From CAWCDJ01 sp963836015 (GTDB taxonomy: Bacteria; Acidobacteriota; Terriglobia; Bryobacterales; Bryobacteraceae): a stretch of 64,000 bases of DNA. The stretch lies in contig CAWIIF010000015.1 in the NCBI GenBank assembly GCA_963836015.1, positions 2,294,001 to 2,358,000 of the forward strand, written 5' to 3'. The notes beneath the pieces were generated by a model. That model was given only the letters and a program-made list of their open reading frames with translations. It had not been told where the DNA came from and made no database searches. Shown here one piece after another: positions 7,948-17,080 of the stretch. Each line of letters begins with the position of its first letter. The stretch's first letter is position 1. Both the position numbers and the translations under genes were made by a program.

Positions 7948-8965
7948 TCTGCTCTAACTCATCGACTCTTTTCTTCAATTCGCGCAGGGTCTTCACGAGC
8001 TCGGGAAGCTTGGCGAAGGCCGTCACCGCCCTCAGCCATTCACTCGCCGCGAAGGCCGGGGAGCCGGAGATCCGCGTGCCGGCGGCCACGTCGCCGCCGA
8101 TTCCGCTCTGGGCATAGACGATCGCATTCTCATGCACCGTCAGGTGCCCGGAGGAGCCGACCTGGCCGGCCAGCAGGACGTTCCGCTCGAGGACCGTGCT
8201 GCCGGCCAGCCCGGTCTGCGCGCAGATGATGTTATCCTCGCCGACCACGCAGGCGTGCCCCACTTGAACCAGACTGTCGATCTTGGCGCCGCGGCGGACA
8301 CGCGTCTCCCCCACCGTGGCCCGATCGACGGAGGTGAGCGACTGCACCTCGACATCGTCTTCGATCACCGTCACGCCGGATTGGACGATCTTGAAGTGGC
8401 TGCCGTCGGCCCGTTTGGCGAAGCCGAAGCCGTCGCCCCCAACCACCACTCCATTCTGCAGGATTACGCGGCTGCCGATGCGGCAGTACTCGCGAACCGC
8501 GGCGTGGGAGTGGGCCAGGAAGTCGTCGCCGATTTCGGCGCCTTCGTAGAGGACCACGTGGGGATGCAGCACGGCGTTCCGGCCGAGGCGAACGCGCTCG
8601 CCGACCACTGCAAACGGCCCAATCGAGCAGTTCTCCCCGAGAGTCGCGGTGGGCGCCACGTACGCCAGCGGATGGATGCCGGGCGCGGGACGCGGAGGCT
8701 GGTAGAAGAGGGCCAGGGCGCGTGCGAAATCCAGGTATGGGTTGGTGGAAACCAGGCAGGCGATCTCGATGTTCTTCAGGGGCTCCGAGACCAGAATGGC
8801 GCTGGCCCTGGTGTTCTTGACCTTGTGTGCGTACTTGGGGTTGGCCAGGAAGGTGAGATGCCCGGGACCGGCATGCTCCATGCCGGCCACGCCGGAAATG
8901 GGCAGGTCGCCGTCGCCTTCGAGGCCGCACCCCAGCGCTTCGGCAATTTCGCGGAGTTTCATCAT
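7919..8965 (-). CDS. lpxD: UDP-3-O-acylglucosamine N-acyltransferase
   Basis: A 348-residue protein with the LpxD layout: an N-terminal uridine-binding domain (MKLREIAEALGC, HLTFLANPKY), a left-handed beta-helix of hexapeptide repeats (IGPFAVVG, LHPHVVLYEGAEIGDDFLAHSH) and a C-terminal helix. The catalytic His lies in LVQVGHACVVGEDN. It adds the N-linked 3-hydroxyacyl chain in lipid A synthesis, which implies an LPS outer membrane. Other lipid A genes are absent nearby. Two consecutive ATGs (8965, 8962) are possible starts; a GGAGG lies about 14 bases upstream. Confidence 0.96.
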   Translation of the reverse strand: MMKLREIAEALGCGLEGDGDLPISGVAGMEHAGPGHLTFLANPKYAHKVKNTRASAILVSEPLKNIEIACLVSTNPYLDFARALALFYQPPRPAPGIHPLAYVAPTATLGENCSIGPFAVVGERVRLGRNAVLHPHVVLYEGAEIGDDFLAHSHAAVREYCRIGSRVILQNGVVVGGDGFGFAKRADGSHFKIVQSGVTVIEDDVEVQSLTSVDRATVGETRVRRGAKIDSLVQVGHACVVGEDNIICAQTGLAGSTVLERNVLLAGQVGSSGHLTVHENAIVYAQSGIGGDVAAGTRISGSPAFAASEWLRAVTAFAKLPELVKTLRELKKRVDELEQNVRAKQTTT

Positions 8966-9011
8966 GTAAGGACTGGCAACCTCCAGCGTACCGCAGGCGG
9001 CCGTAGTCGGA

Positions 9012-11261
9012 TCAGCTGAGCACCTGGCGGACCTTGGCGGCGAGGGATTCCGCGCTGAAGGGTTTCGGCAGGTACGCCACGTCCGGCTCCAGGACGCCCC
9101 GGCGGGCGATCACATCGGCGGTATAGCCCGAGGTGAAGAGCACCCTCAACCGGGCGTGCAGGACCTGCATGCGGTCGGCCAGCTCGCGGCCATTCATTCC
9201 GGGCAGGATCACATCGGTGAGCAGCAGATCGATTTCATCCGGATGCTCCGCGGCGATGGCCAGCGCGTCGGCGGCGTTGGCGGCGTCCAACACGCGATAG
9301 CCGTAGGCTTTCAGGACGGCAATGGTGAGGCCGCGGACCTCTTCCTGATCCTCGACGATCAGGACGGTCTCGCAGCCGAACAGGCTGGCCTTGGCGACGG
9401 GAGGGGCCGGGGCGGATTTGGGGGGGCAGTCCACGCGCGGAAGGTAGATGGCGAACGAAGCGCCGTGGCCGATTTTGGTCGATACTTCGATCCAGCCGCC
9501 GCTTTGCCGCACGATCCCGTAGACCGTGGCCAGCCCCAGGCCCGTGCCTTTACCTTGCTCCCTGGTAGTGAAGAACGGGTCGAAGATGCTGGGGAGAATC
9601 TCTTCCGGCATGCCGACCCCGCTGTCGGCCACGGCCAGCATGACGTAGCGGCCGGGGACTGCATCGGGGTGCGCCGCGGTAGCCGCCGCGTCGATCTCGA
9701 CGTTCTTCGTGGAGATCTCGAGCCGGCCGCCGTCGGGCATGGCGTCGCGTGCATTGACGACCAGGTTCATGATCACCTGGTGCACCTGGTCAGGGTCCGC
9801 AAGGACGTGCCCGACCTGTGGATCGAGAGTGGTGATCAGTTCAATGTCCTCTCCGATGAGGCGCCGCAACAGGCGCCCGGCGTCTTTGACAACGGTGTTC
9901 ACATCGAGCGTCTGCGGCTCGATGACCTGCTTCCGGCTAAACGCGAGCAACTGTTTGGTAAGCCCGGCAGCCCGTTCTCCGGCCTTATGGATCTCCTGCG
10001 CGGGAGAGTACAACGGATCCTGCGGGCGCAGCGCGGTCAGGATGAACTCACTGTATCCGTTGATGACGGTGAGCAGATTGTTGAAGTCGTGGGCGACGCC
10101 TCCCGCGAGCCTGCCCACGCTTTCGAGCTTCTGTGCCTGCCGCAGCTCGCTCTCCAGGCGAAGGCGGTCGGTGATGTCCACGGTGGCGGTGATCGCGCAG
10201 GGCCGTCCGTCGATTTCGATCAGCTCGGCCGAGAGCAATCCGGCGCGCAGATCGCCGTTCTTCTTGCGGTAGTGCAGCTCCCAGTTGGAAAGCCGGCCCG
10301 TCGCCAGGAGATGCGAGAGGGCCCGGTCGCGGAAATCGTGATCCACCAATATGCAGAACTCGGTCCAGCGGTGCCCGACCACTTCATCGCGGCGATAGCC
10401 GGACAACTGTTCAAACGTCTCGTTGGCTTCCAGGTACGATTCCGTCCTGAGATCCAGAATGGTTATGGCCGCAGGGTTCGAGCGGAAAGCCCGGGAGAAC
10501 TTTTCTTCGGACTTGATCAGGGCTTCCTGCATCACGCGGCGCTCCGTAATGTCGCGGATGGCGGAAACGAAAACCGAGCGGCCGTTCAAGTCGAAATAGC
10601 GGCCTGAGATTTCGACGGGAAATACAGTGCCGTCCTTTTTCTTGTGCCATCGCAGGGGGATAAAGGTCTGTCTCTCAACAGTGGCCTGAACGGTACGATC
10701 CGGTTCCGCCGAAAGGTCGACGCGGTTCATGGAGACCAGGTCATCGCGGGTATAGCCGTAGAGGGCTACGGCCGCCGCATTGGCGGCAAGAATGCTGCCA
10801 GTGTCATTGTCCACCAGCACCAGGGCGTCGGACTCGACCTCGAAGAGCTGGCGGTAGACTTTTTCGCTTTCCGATACCGCCGGTTCCGCGGTTCCGTCGC
10901 GGTTCACCCCAGAGCAGCCATCCCGCCGGTCGCCGGGATCGGAAAGGCGGATTACCAGGCCACCGGCCGTATCGGGCGTCGCGGAGACGGCGTACCGCCT
11001 GCCTCGCGACTCGTCGTACAGTTCGAATACAGCGGGGCTGAGGCTCTCGATCGCGCGTTGCATGCCCGCCCGCAGCCCGGCCGCGGCGCCTGGAGGAAAG
11101 ACGTCCTGGAGATTCTTTCCCTGCGGATCTCCCCTGCTTTTTCCAAGAAACGAGCGTGCCGCCTGATTGAGGAATGTGATGCGCAGATCCCGGTCCAGTC
11201 GAAGGTAGGCCTCGGGGATCGTATCGAGGACAATCAGGGGGCTTTCCAGCGCGGTTTGCAT
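9012..11261 (-). CDS. Hybrid PAS sensor histidine kinase with receiver domain
   Basis: About 749 residues with no evident transmembrane segment. In order: three PAS-type domains (roughly 10-100, 130-250 and 260-380; for example VFVSAIRDITERR), HisKA with the H-box GGVAHDFNNLL, an HATPase domain (NLVVNARDAM, DSGVGM, GKGTGLGLATVYGIV) and a C-terminal receiver (IVEDQEEVRG, DVILPGMNG, KPF). This is a soluble, probably redox- or ligand-sensing hybrid kinase. No separate regulator is adjacent, so output must go through its own receiver or a distant partner. The ATG at 11261 follows AAGGG; a GTG at 11273 would add four residues. Confidence 0.93.
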   Translation of the reverse strand: MQTALESPLIVLDTIPEAYLRLDRDLRITFLNQAARSFLGKSRGDPQGKNLQDVFPPGAAAGLRAGMQRAIESLSPAVFELYDESRGRRYAVSATPDTAGGLVIRLSDPGDRRDGCSGVNRDGTAEPAVSESEKVYRQLFEVESDALVLVDNDTGSILAANAAAVALYGYTRDDLVSMNRVDLSAEPDRTVQATVERQTFIPLRWHKKKDGTVFPVEISGRYFDLNGRSVFVSAIRDITERRVMQEALIKSEEKFSRAFRSNPAAITILDLRTESYLEANETFEQLSGYRRDEVVGHRWTEFCILVDHDFRDRALSHLLATGRLSNWELHYRKKNGDLRAGLLSAELIEIDGRPCAITATVDITDRLRLESELRQAQKLESVGRLAGGVAHDFNNLLTVINGYSEFILTALRPQDPLYSPAQEIHKAGERAAGLTKQLLAFSRKQVIEPQTLDVNTVVKDAGRLLRRLIGEDIELITTLDPQVGHVLADPDQVHQVIMNLVVNARDAMPDGGRLEISTKNVEIDAAATAAHPDAVPGRYVMLAVADSGVGMPEEILPSIFDPFFTTREQGKGTGLGLATVYGIVRQSGGWIEVSTKIGHGASFAIYLPRVDCPPKSAPAPPVAKASLFGCETVLIVEDQEEVRGLTIAVLKAYGYRVLDAANAADALAIAAEHPDEIDLLLTDVILPGMNGRELADRMQVLHARLRVLFTSGYTADVIARRGVLEPDVAYLPKPFSAESLAAKVRQVLS

Positions 11262-11329
11262 ACTGGGCGCCACCCTTACTCTATTTTAACGGATTGTCGG
11301 TTTAACCCCGGCCCCGTACCCGGTATCTT

Positions 11330-12571
11330 TCAGACGAGGCCGGGAAAGTTTGGAACATAGCCGGGGAAGACGTTCTTCAGGGTCGGGTTGCCGAGGTGCT
11401 TTGACACCAGCTCGCCGAGGACGTCGCGGAAATCGGTAGTGAGGGCGAGGTCGCGGCCGTCGTTGAGCTGCTCCTTCTCGAGGCCGGGCCATTTTCCGTA
11501 GACTTTGCCGCCCCGGATTCCGCCGCCCATCACGAACATGCAATTGGCGTGGCCGTGGTCTGTTCCGCGATTGCCGTTTTCGTGGGCGGTCCGGCCGAAT
11601 TCCGACATAGTGACGATGGCGACGTCGGACATGCGGTCGCCGAGGTCCACCCAGAAGGCGGCCAGGGCCTGCCCGAAATCGCGGAGCAGATTGGCGAGTT
11701 GCCCTTCCGACGCGCGCTGGCCCAGCTCGTTGACGTGATGATCCCATCCGCCGACGTCGGCGAAAGCCATCTCCATGCCGACATCGGATTTGATCAGCTG
11801 CGCGATCTGCTTGAGGCTTTCGCCCAGTCGGCCGCGCGGATACTCGGCGCCCGGCGTGGGAGCGTAGGGCCGCTTCTGAATGGATTGCAGCATCGCGACG
11901 GCTTCGAAAGTCTCGCGCCCGGCAGCGGCCAGCAGCGGATCGCGGGAATCGGTGTACATCTCCTCGAACTGTTTCGCGGCAACGGCGTCGCGCACCTGGA
12001 AGCTGGCGATGGTCTGCAGCGCGACGGCGGGGTTGGCGCCGGCCAGGGTCCGGGGCAGCACGGGGCCGAGCGCCACGGCACGGACTGGCGAGGGTTTCCC
12101 ACGTTCCTTGGGCATGGCCCGATTCATCCAGCCGCCGGCGGTGGCCTTGAAGCCCGGGGTGCCGGATTCCATGTAATCCTGCGCGTCGAAGTGCGAGCGC
12201 GTCGGGTCGGGCGAACCGGCGGCGTCGACGATCGCAAGGTGCCCGTTATCGAAAATCGGCTTGAGCGGCGCGAGCGAGGGGTGCAGGCCGAAGAAGCCGT
12301 CTAGATCGATCGCGCAGTCTTCGCGCTGGGCGGTGTTCGCGGGGCGGGGAACGGCGATAGTGGGGCGCAGGCTGTAATAGGCTTTCTCGCCGTGGGGGAC
12401 TACGATGTTGAGGCCGTCGGCGGCGCCGCGCTGGAAGATGGCTACCAGAATCTTCTTGCGCGGCACCGGAGCGTCGGAGGCATAGAGAGCGCGTTCCAGC
12501 CACAGCGGGGCCGCGCCCACTCCCACCATTGCCAGGGCGGAATTGCGTAAGAAGATGCGACGATTGGTCAT
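11330..12571 (-). CDS. DUF1501 domain protein, Tat-type signal
   Basis: A 413-residue protein beginning with a Tat-like signal (NRRIFLRNSALAMVGVG). It carries DUF1501 hallmarks: ILVAIFQRGAADGLNIVVPHG, SHFDAQDYME, GGWDHHVNELG and TMSEFGRTAHENGNRGTDHGHA. The fold belongs to the alkaline-phosphatase/sulfatase superfamily, and the substrate is unknown. DUF1501 and DUF1800 genes typically occur as pairs in acidobacteria and planctomycetes; the partner lies directly upstream, 9 bases away. The SD-like GGGGGA precedes the ATG. Confidence 0.93.
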   Translation of the reverse strand: MTNRRIFLRNSALAMVGVGAAPLWLERALYASDAPVPRKKILVAIFQRGAADGLNIVVPHGEKAYYSLRPTIAVPRPANTAQREDCAIDLDGFFGLHPSLAPLKPIFDNGHLAIVDAAGSPDPTRSHFDAQDYMESGTPGFKATAGGWMNRAMPKERGKPSPVRAVALGPVLPRTLAGANPAVALQTIASFQVRDAVAAKQFEEMYTDSRDPLLAAAGRETFEAVAMLQSIQKRPYAPTPGAEYPRGRLGESLKQIAQLIKSDVGMEMAFADVGGWDHHVNELGQRASEGQLANLLRDFGQALAAFWVDLGDRMSDVAIVTMSEFGRTAHENGNRGTDHGHANCMFVMGGGIRGGKVYGKWPGLEKEQLNDGRDLALTTDFRDVLGELVSKHLGNPTLKNVFPGYVPNFPGLV

Positions 12572-12580
12572 GCTTCCCCC

Positions 12581-14311
12581 TCAGTGCTTCTGAAACTCCG
12601 GCGACCCGAGCGAGGCCGCCAGGTCGGCCGGCAGTTCGGCCTTTGCGGTTTCCATTTTCACGCCCTGCATCCTGCCATTGGCAATCTGCAGGGCAAAGTT
12701 CATGCGCGCCAGCAGGCCCGCCGAGTTTAGCCATTCGCGGCTGACATTGGAATATCCGGTCGGCTCCACTTTCCGGTAAAGCGGCTGCCCCAACTGGGCC
12801 ACCTGGTTGGCCAGCGGGAACGCGAAGTCCACGTCGCCGTTGACCGCGCGGACGGCGCTGGCCACCAGCTCGAGCGGAGATTTGATCTTGTTGCGGTAGG
12901 CGCCCTCCGACCAGAACTCCTTCGAATCAAGCATGGTCTTCATAACGGCGCGCAGGTCGCCGCCGGTCTTGAGGTAGGTTTGCGTCATGCGGTTGACCAG
13001 CGATTCCGGAGGATTATCGGCTACGAAGCGCTGCGCCAGCTCTTTCGACAGGAAGTGCGCGGTGGATGGGTGACGCGCCAGGATGTCGAGCACCTTTTCG
13101 CCGTCTTCCATACCTCCGCCGGCCGGGATCTTGACGCCGAGCACGACCTTTTCGCCCTCGTCGTGCAGCCGTTTGTTGAACGTGAAGCCGCCGCCGAATT
13201 GCGGGCGGTTGATGGTCCAGCCGGTGAAGCAGCGCGCCACTTCGGTAACGTCCTTCTGCGTGTATCCGCCGTCCACGCCCAGCGTGTGCAGCTCCATGAG
13301 CTCGCGGCCGTAGTTTTCGTTGAGACCGCGGCGGGGCCGGTTGGCGGGGCCGCGCGGCGCCGGAAGATTGGGATTGACGGACTGCCAGTTGTCCAGGTAG
13401 AAGAGCATCGCCGGGCTCTTGGCGGTGGCTTCCAGCAGGTCCCGGAACTTGCCGAGCACGTGCGGGCGGATTACGTCACGCTCGTATTCGGTAACCAGGT
13501 AACGGTCCGCGCCTTTATCCAGATAGACGTTGAAATGGTTGTACCAGAAGTCGGTGAGGATCTCTTCGAGCTGGCGGTTGCTGTAGACGGCGCGTAGCAG
13601 CTTGCCTTCCTGCAAGTCGCGCACCAGCACCTGTTGCGGGCCGGCGGTCAGCTCGATTTTGCGCCGGAGCTCGGGAGGGGCCGTCACGAAGAGAGCCTGG
13701 CGGATGCCCGCGGGCAAGGCCGCGATCACTTCGTCCTGCTTCCCGGCCGGGAGGGACTCGAAGGCTGCGAGCCGCTGCTGCGGCGGGCCGGTGCGCAGGC
13801 TGCGGATCTGTGCGGGCGTCAGCAGGTCCGCGATCGGTGTGATGGCGGGCACGTTCACCGCCGCGTCGCCCTGCTTGCGCTCGGCGCGCAGCGCCAGCTT
13901 TTCGATCATGCGGCGGCGCTCGGGGTCGGTGGGGAACGGCATGCGGCCGTCCACCATCTGTTTGACCATCTGAGGCGTCGGGTAGCTGCGAACCAGCTCC
14001 TCGGAGGACATGCGGAGCGAATCGAGAGTCTCGAGCTTCGCTTCGAGCTTGGGGTTCTCGGCGATCCTCTCCGGGTGCAGCTGGAGGTCGAGCCATTTCT
14101 TGAGGCCCAGGGAGCGCACGCGGCCGGCATCGCCGGGCCGGGGGCCGAACGTGAGGCGGTTGAGCGCCTGCAGAACCTTCTGGTCCTTGGGAAGCTGCTT
14201 GAAGAAGAGGCGGGCGCCGGCGGCGTCTTTCTTTTTGGCGTAAACACTTACGCCCGGCAAAGCGGCGAGGCCCACCGCGCATGCCAGTCCAACCAGTAAT
14301 CGATTGCGCAT
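12581..14311 (-). CDS. DUF1800 domain protein
   Basis: A 576-residue exported protein (signal MRNRLLVGLACAVGLAALPG). The DUF1800 pattern includes ALNRLTFGPRPGD, FWYNHFNVY, NYGRELMELHTLGVDGGYTQKDV and ARCFTGWTI near residue 370, and a C-terminal PTGYSNVSREWLN. The function is unknown; genetic pairing with DUF1501 suggests a shared periplasmic activity. ATG 14311 begins the signal peptide and is preferred over 14350. An unusual insert of about 110 residues between RMIEKLALRAERKQ and LLRAVYSN holds low-similarity helical sequence. Confidence 0.92.
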   Translation of the reverse strand: MRNRLLVGLACAVGLAALPGVSVYAKKKDAAGARLFFKQLPKDQKVLQALNRLTFGPRPGDAGRVRSLGLKKWLDLQLHPERIAENPKLEAKLETLDSLRMSSEELVRSYPTPQMVKQMVDGRMPFPTDPERRRMIEKLALRAERKQGDAAVNVPAITPIADLLTPAQIRSLRTGPPQQRLAAFESLPAGKQDEVIAALPAGIRQALFVTAPPELRRKIELTAGPQQVLVRDLQEGKLLRAVYSNRQLEEILTDFWYNHFNVYLDKGADRYLVTEYERDVIRPHVLGKFRDLLEATAKSPAMLFYLDNWQSVNPNLPAPRGPANRPRRGLNENYGRELMELHTLGVDGGYTQKDVTEVARCFTGWTINRPQFGGGFTFNKRLHDEGEKVVLGVKIPAGGGMEDGEKVLDILARHPSTAHFLSKELAQRFVADNPPESLVNRMTQTYLKTGGDLRAVMKTMLDSKEFWSEGAYRNKIKSPLELVASAVRAVNGDVDFAFPLANQVAQLGQPLYRKVEPTGYSNVSREWLNSAGLLARMNFALQIANGRMQGVKMETAKAELPADLAASLGSPEFQKH

Positions 14312-14390
14312 CCGTAGTCCTCTGTTCCTATTAAACTCGAGATTACGCAATTGGTTGCGGTGGATTTATAGTTGAGACTGGAGGGCAACG

Positions 14391-15071
14391 ATGCTCCGGA
14401 TCCAATATCTCGTTTTGGCCGCCCTCCTGGCGGCCGGGCCCCTTCGAGGCCAGACTTCCACACCGGGAACCGTGGTGGCGACGGGAACCGGCACGGTCAG
14501 CGCGCAACCGGACCAGGCGCAAGTGACCGCGGGAGTCGTCACCCAGGCGGCGACGGCGCAGGAAGCGGCCCAGCAGAACGCCACGCTGACCACCGCGGTG
14601 ATCGACGCGCTCAAAGCGAAACTCGGCACGAACGGCACCGTACAGACTATCTCGTATTCCGTGAATCCGCGGTATTCGAATGCGGCATCGCCTGCGATTA
14701 TCGGCTACACTGCGACCAATACGGTGCTGGTAACCACAATCGACCTGAACCTGATCGGGCCGCTGATCGATATCGCCAACCAGGCGGGCGCGAACAACGT
14801 GGGCGGGGTCACGTTCGGCCTGCAGGATTCGGACCCTTCCATGCAGCAGGCGCTCGGCAAGGCCGCCAAGCAGGCACTGGCGCACGCCGCAGCGATCGCA
14901 GGCGGACTCGGTGGGAAGACGGGCGCGGTCGTCTCGGCGCAGGAATCGGGAACCGTGGTGCCGTACGGAGGACTCGCCTCCGCGGCCAATGCGGGAACGC
15001 CCACGCCTATCGCCGCCGGGGCGGTTACGGTTTCGGCCACAGTTACAGTGACGGTGCAACTGGTTCAATAG
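14391..15071 (+). CDS. SIMPL domain (DUF541) periplasmic protein
   Basis: A 226-residue protein with a signal peptide (YLVLAALLAAGPLRGQ) and the SIMPL/DUF541 pattern: VVATGTGTVSAQPDQAQV, NATLTTAVIDALK, TISYSVNPRYS, GYTATNTVLVTT and the C-terminal VTVSATVTVTVQL. Homologues form oligomeric periplasmic or outer-membrane rings with roles in oxidative stress that are poorly defined. GGAGGG lies 5 bases before the ATG. It is 7 bases ahead of msrA, which fits an oxidative-stress pairing. It is divergent from the DUF1800 gene. Confidence 0.9.
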   Translation: MLRIQYLVLAALLAAGPLRGQTSTPGTVVATGTGTVSAQPDQAQVTAGVVTQAATAQEAAQQNATLTTAVIDALKAKLGTNGTVQTISYSVNPRYSNAASPAIIGYTATNTVLVTTIDLNLIGPLIDIANQAGANNVGGVTFGLQDSDPSMQQALGKAAKQALAHAAAIAGGLGGKTGAVVSAQESGTVVPYGGLASAANAGTPTPIAAGAVTVSATVTVTVQLVQ

Positions 15072-15078
15072 AGGAATC

Positions 15079-15624
15079 ATGTCCAAAAGCGAAACGGCCA
15101 CACTCGGAGGGGGGTGCTTCTGGTGCCTCGAGGCGGTTTACGACGAGATGAAGGGGGTGATCTCGGTAGAGTCCGGCTACATGGGCGGGCACGCCGAGAA
15201 CCCTTCGTATCGCCTGGTCTGCACGGGCATGACCGGGCACGTCGAGGTGGTGCAGGTGACGTTCGATCCGGAAGTCACCTCATACCGCGAAATCCTGGAA
15301 GTGTTTTTCGCGATGCACGATCCAACGTCGCGCGACCGCCAGGGGAGCGATGCGGGGCCGCAGTACCGCTCCGTCATTTTCTACCACGATGACGCCCAGC
15401 GCGCCGCGGCGGAAGGTCTGATCCACGAGCTGAACGCCGAGAAGATCTGGCATGGGCCGATCGTCACAGAGGTGCGTCCGGCCACGAAATTCTACGTCGC
15501 GGAGGACTATCACCAGGAGTATTTCCGTAATAATCCGAATGCGCCATACTGCACCTTCGTGGTGGAGCCGAAAGTGGCGAAGTTCCGCCAGAAGTTCGCC
15601 GCCAAGCTGCGTGCCGAGGGCTGA
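15079..15624 (+). CDS. msrA: Peptide methionine sulfoxide reductase A
   Basis: A 181-residue protein with the MsrA active site GGGCFWCLEAVYDE (catalytic Cys in GCFWC) and family stretches GYMGGHAENPSY, GHVEVVQVTFDPE, FFAMHDPTS and DAGPQYRSVIFYHD. It reduces S-methionine sulfoxide in proteins using thioredoxin. There is no signal peptide, so it is cytosolic, and no fused MsrB. The SD AGAGGA lies before the ATG. It is probably co-transcribed with the SIMPL gene. The nucleophile is an ordinary Cys codon, in contrast to the redoxin at the left edge. Confidence 0.97.
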   Translation: MSKSETATLGGGCFWCLEAVYDEMKGVISVESGYMGGHAENPSYRLVCTGMTGHVEVVQVTFDPEVTSYREILEVFFAMHDPTSRDRQGSDAGPQYRSVIFYHDDAQRAAAEGLIHELNAEKIWHGPIVTEVRPATKFYVAEDYHQEYFRNNPNAPYCTFVVEPKVAKFRQKFAAKLRAEG

Positions 15625-15656
15625 CGGTCTGCTGCGCGCTCTCCTGCGCGGTCGGT

Positions 15657-15662
15657 TACACT
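15657..15662 (+). promoter_or_regulatory. Candidate -10 of the DUF1080 gene (leaderless)
   Basis: TACACT ends 7 bases before the ATG at 15670 and no SD lies between. This implies transcription starting at the start codon. No good -35 was identified. Confidence 0.35.
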
Positions 15663-15669
15663 GAGCCTG

Positions 15670-16593
15670 ATGAAAAGACTCTGTTCTCTTCTTGCCGTGG
15701 CTACGGCGCTCGCGATCCCTGCGCTCGCGCAAAACCAGAATCCGTTTGCCGGCCGCTGGGACCTGACCCTGATCGGTCCGAATGGCTCCTGGCCGCAGTG
15801 GATGGAAGTGATTAATCAGGACGGCAAGGTCAGCGGAAGGATTCAGCCGCGAGGCGGCGCGGTGCGCCCGATGGTAGCGGCCAAAATGGAGAGCGGCCAC
15901 CTGCTGATCACGGTCCAGGCGGCGGGGCGGGGACCGGAGGTTTCCTGGGACTTGACCGTAAGCGGCGACCAGCTCGCGGGAGTCCAGAAGCAGGGGGAAA
16001 ACGAGGCGAAGATCGCCGGAGTGCGCGCACCGGCCCTCGACCGGCCGGCGCCGAAGGCCTGGACGCAGCCCGAACCGCTGTTCAACGGCAAGGACCTGAC
16101 GGGCTGGGAGCCTGTCAACAATCCGCAGGGCAGCCGCTGGGTGGTGAAAGACGGAACGCTGTTCAATGAAGCGCGCGGCTCGAATATCCGCACGTCGCGG
16201 ACATTCGACGATTTCAAGCTGCACCTCGAAGTGATGTGCCCGGAGCATTGCAACAGCGGGATCTATTTGCGCGGGCGCGACGAGATCCAGGTGGGGAGCG
16301 AAGGCGGTACACAGCCGAGCCACGAAATGGGCGCCTTGTACGGGTTCGTCGCTCCCAAAGTGGCGATGCCGCTGAACTCCGGGCAGTGGCAGACGTTCGA
16401 TATCACGCTGGTAGGACGCCGCGTGACCGTGCTGCGCAACGGCGTGACGCTGCACGAGGACCTGGAAGTGCCGGGTATTACGGGCGGCGCGCTCGACAGC
16501 CATGAGGGCGAGCCCGGACCGATTTTCCTGCAAGGCGATCACGACGGCGGCATGGCGTATCGCAACATCACGATCTCGCTGCCGAAGAACTGA
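15670..16593 (+). CDS. DUF1080 protein (3-keto-disaccharide hydrolase type)
   Basis: A 307-residue secreted protein with a signal peptide (LCSLLAVATALAIPALAQ). The first ~110 residues form a beta-rich module (GRWDLTLIGPNG). The DUF1080 concanavalin-like domain follows: PLFNGKDLTGWEPVNN, WVVKDGTLFNE, HLEVMCPEHCNSGIYLRGR and GPIFLQGDHDGGMAYRNITI. Members of this family hydrolyse 3-keto-glycosides and are abundant in planctomycetes and acidobacteria. The exact substrate is unknown. It is followed after 7 bases by a small coiled-coil gene. Confidence 0.92.
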   Translation: MKRLCSLLAVATALAIPALAQNQNPFAGRWDLTLIGPNGSWPQWMEVINQDGKVSGRIQPRGGAVRPMVAAKMESGHLLITVQAAGRGPEVSWDLTVSGDQLAGVQKQGENEAKIAGVRAPALDRPAPKAWTQPEPLFNGKDLTGWEPVNNPQGSRWVVKDGTLFNEARGSNIRTSRTFDDFKLHLEVMCPEHCNSGIYLRGRDEIQVGSEGGTQPSHEMGALYGFVAPKVAMPLNSGQWQTFDITLVGRRVTVLRNGVTLHEDLEVPGITGGALDSHEGEPGPIFLQGDHDGGMAYRNITISLPKN

Positions 16594-16600
16594 GGGTGTT

Positions 16601-17017
16601 ATGAGCGACGTCATTTCCGAGTATCAGCGCTGGAAGCAGCAGGGCGAAGGCTTGCGGGCGCAGGCCAAGCACGCGATGGAATCGCGCTTCAAGGAGTTGA
16701 TGGGCGAGGCGGTGCACCTCTGCGAGGAGTACCGGGCCGATTTCGGGGCGGCCCTCAAGCCGCCGCCGCCGGTGACGGCTTTCCGCTACAAGGCGTCCGC
16801 GAGGCCGAAGGCGAAGAAGGCGGTGAAGCCGAAGGAGACGCCTCCGCCGGCTCCGGCCGCTCCGGCGAAGGCCGATCCCAAGGTGTCGGGACTGCAGAAG
16901 AGGTTGGCCACAGCGAAGAAGAAACTGGACGAGGCGAAGACAGCGGGCTCTCCGACTCGCGCGATCGAGGACAAGATCTACGAGTTGGAGGACGACCTGA
17001 GGCTGGCGGTAGGATAG
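16601..17017 (+). CDS. Small coiled-coil protein with Lys/Pro/Ala linker
   Basis: A 138-residue protein I do not recognise. Residues 1-50 are helical (ISEYQRWKQQGEGLRAQAKH). A basic Pro/Ala/Lys linker (KAKKAVKPKE, PPPAPAAPAKA) follows, then a predicted coiled coil (LQKRLATAKKKLDEAKTAG, IYELEDDLR). There is no signal or membrane segment. The basic linker would suit nucleic-acid or protein tethering, but this is only a guess. Its last three codons and TAG stop (GTAGGATAG) lie inside a dispersed palindromic repeat. Confidence 0.75.
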   Translation: MSDVISEYQRWKQQGEGLRAQAKHAMESRFKELMGEAVHLCEEYRADFGAALKPPPPVTAFRYKASARPKAKKAVKPKETPPPAPAAPAKADPKVSGLQKRLATAKKKLDEAKTAGSPTRAIEDKIYELEDDLRLAVG

Positions 17018-17080
17018 GCCTCCGGCCTGTCCAGGGAATTTCGCGCGGCTCAGCGGGCAGGCCGGGAGGCCTACTCTACA
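17009..17080. repeat. Two facing copies of a palindromic repeat between convergent genes
   Basis: Copy 1 (plus strand, 17009-17032) reads GTAGGATAGGCC then TCCGGCCTGTCC. Copy 2 (minus strand, 17079-17055) reads GTAGAGTAGGCC then TCCCGGCCTGCCC. They pair as a long imperfect hairpin of about 18 bp with a 22-base loop. Copy 1 carries the TAG of the coiled-coil gene and copy 2 that of the pit gene. It may act as a bidirectional terminator or REP-like element. Confidence 0.8.
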
